NCBI GenBank assembly: GCA_028023455.1
Contig: JAQFVV010012395.1
Location: forward strand, 4,526,001-4,590,000
Length of the DNA stretch: 64,000 bases
Source: Epiperipatus broadwayi
Lineage: Eukaryota > Onychophora > Udeonychophora > Euonychophora > Peripatidae
Direction: 5' to 3'
Position numbers and translations under genes: made by a program. The notes under the pieces are model-generated. The model saw only the letters and a list, made by a program, of their open reading frames with translations. It was not told the origin of the DNA and did no database searches. Every line of letters begins with the position of its first letter. Positions within the stretch are counted from its first letter, which is position 1. Shown here piece by piece: positions 60,596 to 64,000 of the stretch.

Positions 60596-60968
60596 TAAAA
60601 CATCACGACCCATCACATGTCTTCTGCTTATATACTTCTGTTTAAGTAGCATACTTTTTCACCTTTTTTTTTTTATCACAGTAAACATTAGAAACCTATG
60701 ATAATTGTCAGATTATAGTGCTTAATAAACCCTTATTCTGTATTTTTCTATCCAAAATCCCTAGACTAGTTTCAGACTTAATTGGTTTTCATTAGTGAGA
60801 AACTATGGATCTTAGAATAGTGCACAGGATAGGGATTTATTAAGCACTAACTTCTGGCAACTATCATTGGTTTCTAAAGCTTATTGTAAGTGGCAAAAAG
60901 ATGGAAAAGTATGCTACTAATACAGCATTATGTAAGTTGAAAAATGTGATGGGTTGTGTGATGTTTTA
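60596..60968. mobile_element. Family E foldback element, both arms
   Basis: A 373-bp element. The left arm TAAAACATCACGACCCATCA, then TAAGTAGCATACTTTTTCAC and TTATAGTGCTTAATAAACCC, is mirrored on the right by GGGATTTATTAAGCACTAAC, then AAAAGTATGCTACTAATACA and GGGTTGTGTGATGTTTTA. The arms are about 140 bp. The centre contains CCCTAGACTAGTTTCAGACT, as in family D. There is no transposase. Confidence 0.7.
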
Positions 60969-63900
60969 TTGATTTACACATGCTTTTGTAAACAGATTTC
61001 GGCAACTCTTTTTTTTGTAATTTATCCAGTAGATATAATTACAAAAAAAAACAAAAAACCCAGTAAAATAATTAATAAAGCAAATTATATTGGATGCATT
61101 AATTGCTATATTTGACAGTAAATAATCCAGTGGAGAAATATTATAATAGAACTCGATCTATTAACCTATTATACTCATGACATAGTTTCAAATCTAGAAT
61201 GATTTTTTTCGATTATTGTCTTACTACTAACCTCACTGTGAAGTACATATTTTTATGATAATTTAATTAAAATTAAAGTAGGTAGACATTGATTTTGACT
61301 ATTTTTACTCTTATATTTATATGCATTGTTGATTTACAATTGACTGTATTCAGAAATTTATCATTATTATTTTATCCTATTTGATTAAAACCTTCAAAAA
61401 ACAAAACACTAACTAAAATCATATTGAATCTCATAAATTTATTGGAATATATTTTTGTAAGAAATAAATAAGGTTGAAATGTCTTAATCTACTTTTATGA
61501 AGTGACACGAAAAGGATTTTTAAAATTAAATCATTTATAAATTAATTGGCCAAACATTTTTATTTACTAATATCTTTGTAACAAATTGGCAATAGTAATC
61601 CATCTTGGACCACTCTGTGCGTAAAAGCTGTCTATGCAGACTCGACTAATTATTGGATAACATTGCCAAACTAATTTACATAGCCAGAAAGTAGTCTGGA
61701 ATCTATTTGGCATTATCATTTAGCATTTATTAATTATTTGATTGAATATAAGTATAATTTTATATACTTGGAGTTTTAGATATAAATTATAAGAGATAGA
61801 GAGTGGATAACTGAAGGGGGCTTGAAAGTCTGTGTTCAAATCCCTTATAATTTACATTTATAGATCGTTAATGCAGATCAAACGTAAGTTATAGGATTCA
61901 TTCTGTTAAATAGTTCATGATTAGTATGATTAGAAGGAGTATGTTATTACTTTCAATGCAAATTAATTGCAAGCTATAAGAATCATTCTGTTATTTTATT
62001 ATCATAATGTCAGTTAATGATTCACATATTATTTTTTAAAATAATACTATAATTGTTCCTTTTTTGGTAAAATCTTCCATCAGATTTACATAATGAAATT
62101 AGAAACTATTGAATTTCACCATTCAAAATGTACTTTACATTAAATGCTACATTATCAGTTGTTTTTAATATTAGAAATATGAAGAAAATTAAAATCATAT
62201 TCTTGCTAAGGAAAAGATACATTTCTTTTTCAAAGTATTAATTCATTATTGCAAACTATTCTTAATAATTACTGGGGATATAATTTTACCATTAGCTCTG
62301 CTTATACTCACTCTTCATTTAGGAAAATTGAAAATAGTACATTAACCTGGATATAGTTATTGAATCATAACTTTCACGAAAAATTAATTTCAAAATTATA
62401 TCTATACTCTTATATTATTGTTAAATCCTTGCATCTAGTTAAAAAGTTATTTAATGATGATAACAATATGAAATAGATTATTAACCATTGTTAAAGTATA
62501 AGATTAAGAAACAAACCATCAATATTTTTGTTTGGTATGTATTTTATAGTGTTTCAGATATATTTAAGCCGGACTAATAACAGTTTGAATTTAGAATCAA
62601 TAAAAATTATTATAAATGTAAATAATAGATGATTATTGTGTTTCTGTGTTTATGTATAATGTTCTGCTACACTGAATTGTTTTAATTTTCTGGAGTATCT
62701 AAAGTTGCCACATCCAAAACATATAAATATTCTTTTAATTGTAGAAAGCCAAAGTAGCCTAACGCATCTGACGTAAATTTGATAATGTCTTAAATTGAAA
62801 TAAAGTGAACCTTTATGCAAAAGATAATGAACATTTAATTCAAATAGAATCATCAACTTAATATGAATATGTATATAAGAAACTGGATATGCTTAGAAAA
62901 TTCTTGAATTCATTCCTAACAGAAAAAAGTAAAAAAGGATAAATCTTAGTTGGCCAGTGAGTGAAATTTTTGTTAATCTTATCAAATAATTGAATGCACA
63001 TTACATAAATAAGAATATTATTCATACAATAATTCCAAAATAGTTTGCAATATTGTCAGGTTGAGAAATTTATCAAAAGGTTATAAAAATGATTAGTTAT
63101 ATAGATTTTTTACTTTATTAACGATTTATGTAAAAACACTTGTTTACAAAATAATAATTCATGACATTATTATAAAGAAGACCATTTAAGCTCCCTCTAT
63201 TAGATTATTGTAAAAATAATATATATCTTATATATCATAGCCATATTTTGAATCCTAGAACATCATTAAACCCAAATTATTTCAATTTTTACAATGAAAG
63301 AAAATCTATACATTTTATTAAATGTTGAATGAAAATAAGAAATAGAACGTTTTATTCATCAGGTGATGTATTTACTTAAATATTGATCAATCCACTTTAT
63401 AATGCTCTATTATTTTCATTTTCTATTATGTAAGTTATTTTTAAATTTGGGCAGGAATAGGTTTTACTGCTATGACTTCTTAATGTTATTTTCTGATGTA
63501 ATTATATAATTCTCTTTGTTATGCTAAAATTAAGAGTTAAAATAATTTTTAAGGTCAGCGTTCCTGTATTTTATTTCATTTTTTATTTTTCTTAACATAC
63601 ATTTAATTAGACATAGCAATGAACTGTAAAAGGCTATTAGATAAATTAATTCTTAAGGTCTTATGTGGAATTACTTTCACACATTATTTAAATAAAACTT
63701 AATCTTTTCAAGATTACTGTTGTATGAATCAATGATTTTATATATATGTTATTATTATCTTATTTTATTAGATTAGTTACAGTAATTGCTATTTTGATTG
63801 CATAAATTGTTTATTGAACAGTTTTTTAATGTTTATTTTTTATTTTTTAAAGGCAAAACTAGAATTTTATTTTTTGACTAATTTTGTGAAGCATGTTATT

Positions 63901-64000
63901 TTCTTTTGAGTTTTATTGGGAGATGGATTATAATTTTCTCTTATAATAATTTCTATTGTATAATCTTAACAATGTTGTCTCGGAATGAATAGCTTTCAAA
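60969..64000. other. Unannotated AT-rich intron sequence to window end
   Basis: No exon was recognised. A scrap at about 61795-61850 (GAAAGTCTGTGTTCAAATCC) resembles one end of foldback family A. Expected downstream GSE1 exons, whose proteins are serine- and proline-rich, were not found here, so they probably lie outside. Confidence 0.45.

Noticed and set aside
1-64000. Search for CRISPR arrays, bacterial operons, phage genes or rRNA
   Set aside because: No regularly spaced direct repeats, no ribosome-binding-site patterned genes and no rRNA-like sequence were seen. The window is eukaryotic.

Overview
This is an AT-rich eukaryotic window, almost entirely intron and decayed transposable elements. 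I see no bacterial-style gene organisation and no CRISPR array. The only well-supported host coding exon is 46295-46495 on the plus strand. It has a clean acceptor and donor and encodes the conserved SSFAAALRKLAKQA block of GSE1 (genetic suppressor element 1), so most of the window probably lies in very long GSE1 5' introns. Two weaker upstream exon candidates end in good splice donors and share phase 1 with that exon: 1-249, which carries a GTCACGTGAC palindrome, and about 28081-28125. GSE1, Penelope-like elements with GIY-YIG endonucleases, RTE and CR1-like LINEs, hAT elements and tRNA SINEs together point to an invertebrate animal. An arthropod is plausible, but I cannot fix the taxon.

Layout. 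1-5 kb: intron-like sequence, a LINE tail, a foldback element and SINE scraps. 4.9-11.1 kb: three RTE-type LINE copies (one old plus-strand copy, two younger minus-strand copies) and a tRNA-derived SINE with an exact 10-bp target-site duplication. 12-17.3 kb: a second copy of the foldback family, further SINE scraps, and a Penelope-like GIY-YIG endonuclease remnant between inverted repeats of about 100 bp. 22.3-23.1 kb: a decayed reading frame on the minus strand that looks like a processed pseudogene of a coiled-coil, acidic-tailed protein I do not recognise. 25.1-26.9 kb: a LINE with an L1/Tx1-like pattern. 31.5-41.2 kb: a cluster of one foldback family, a heavily decayed LINE (32.05-34.83 kb), and a 225-bp palindromic Penelope-type insertion with a perfect 12-bp target duplication. 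43.05-43.50 kb: an internally deleted hAT element with a perfect 8-bp duplication. 51.9-58.9 kb: two oppositely oriented Penelope-type ends flanking a nearly full CR1-like LINE whose ORF1 carries a PHD finger and an SGNH esterase domain. 58.9-61.0 kb: three foldback elements.

No operon-like cooperation exists here. The biology is one regulatory gene with giant introns that have accumulated retroelements and foldback elements. The most notable structures are the Penelope-related palindromes with a hammerhead-like core, the PHD plus esterase ORF1, and the unidentified processed pseudogene. All were read by eye: homologies are motif-based, and edges of decayed elements are approximate to tens of bases.
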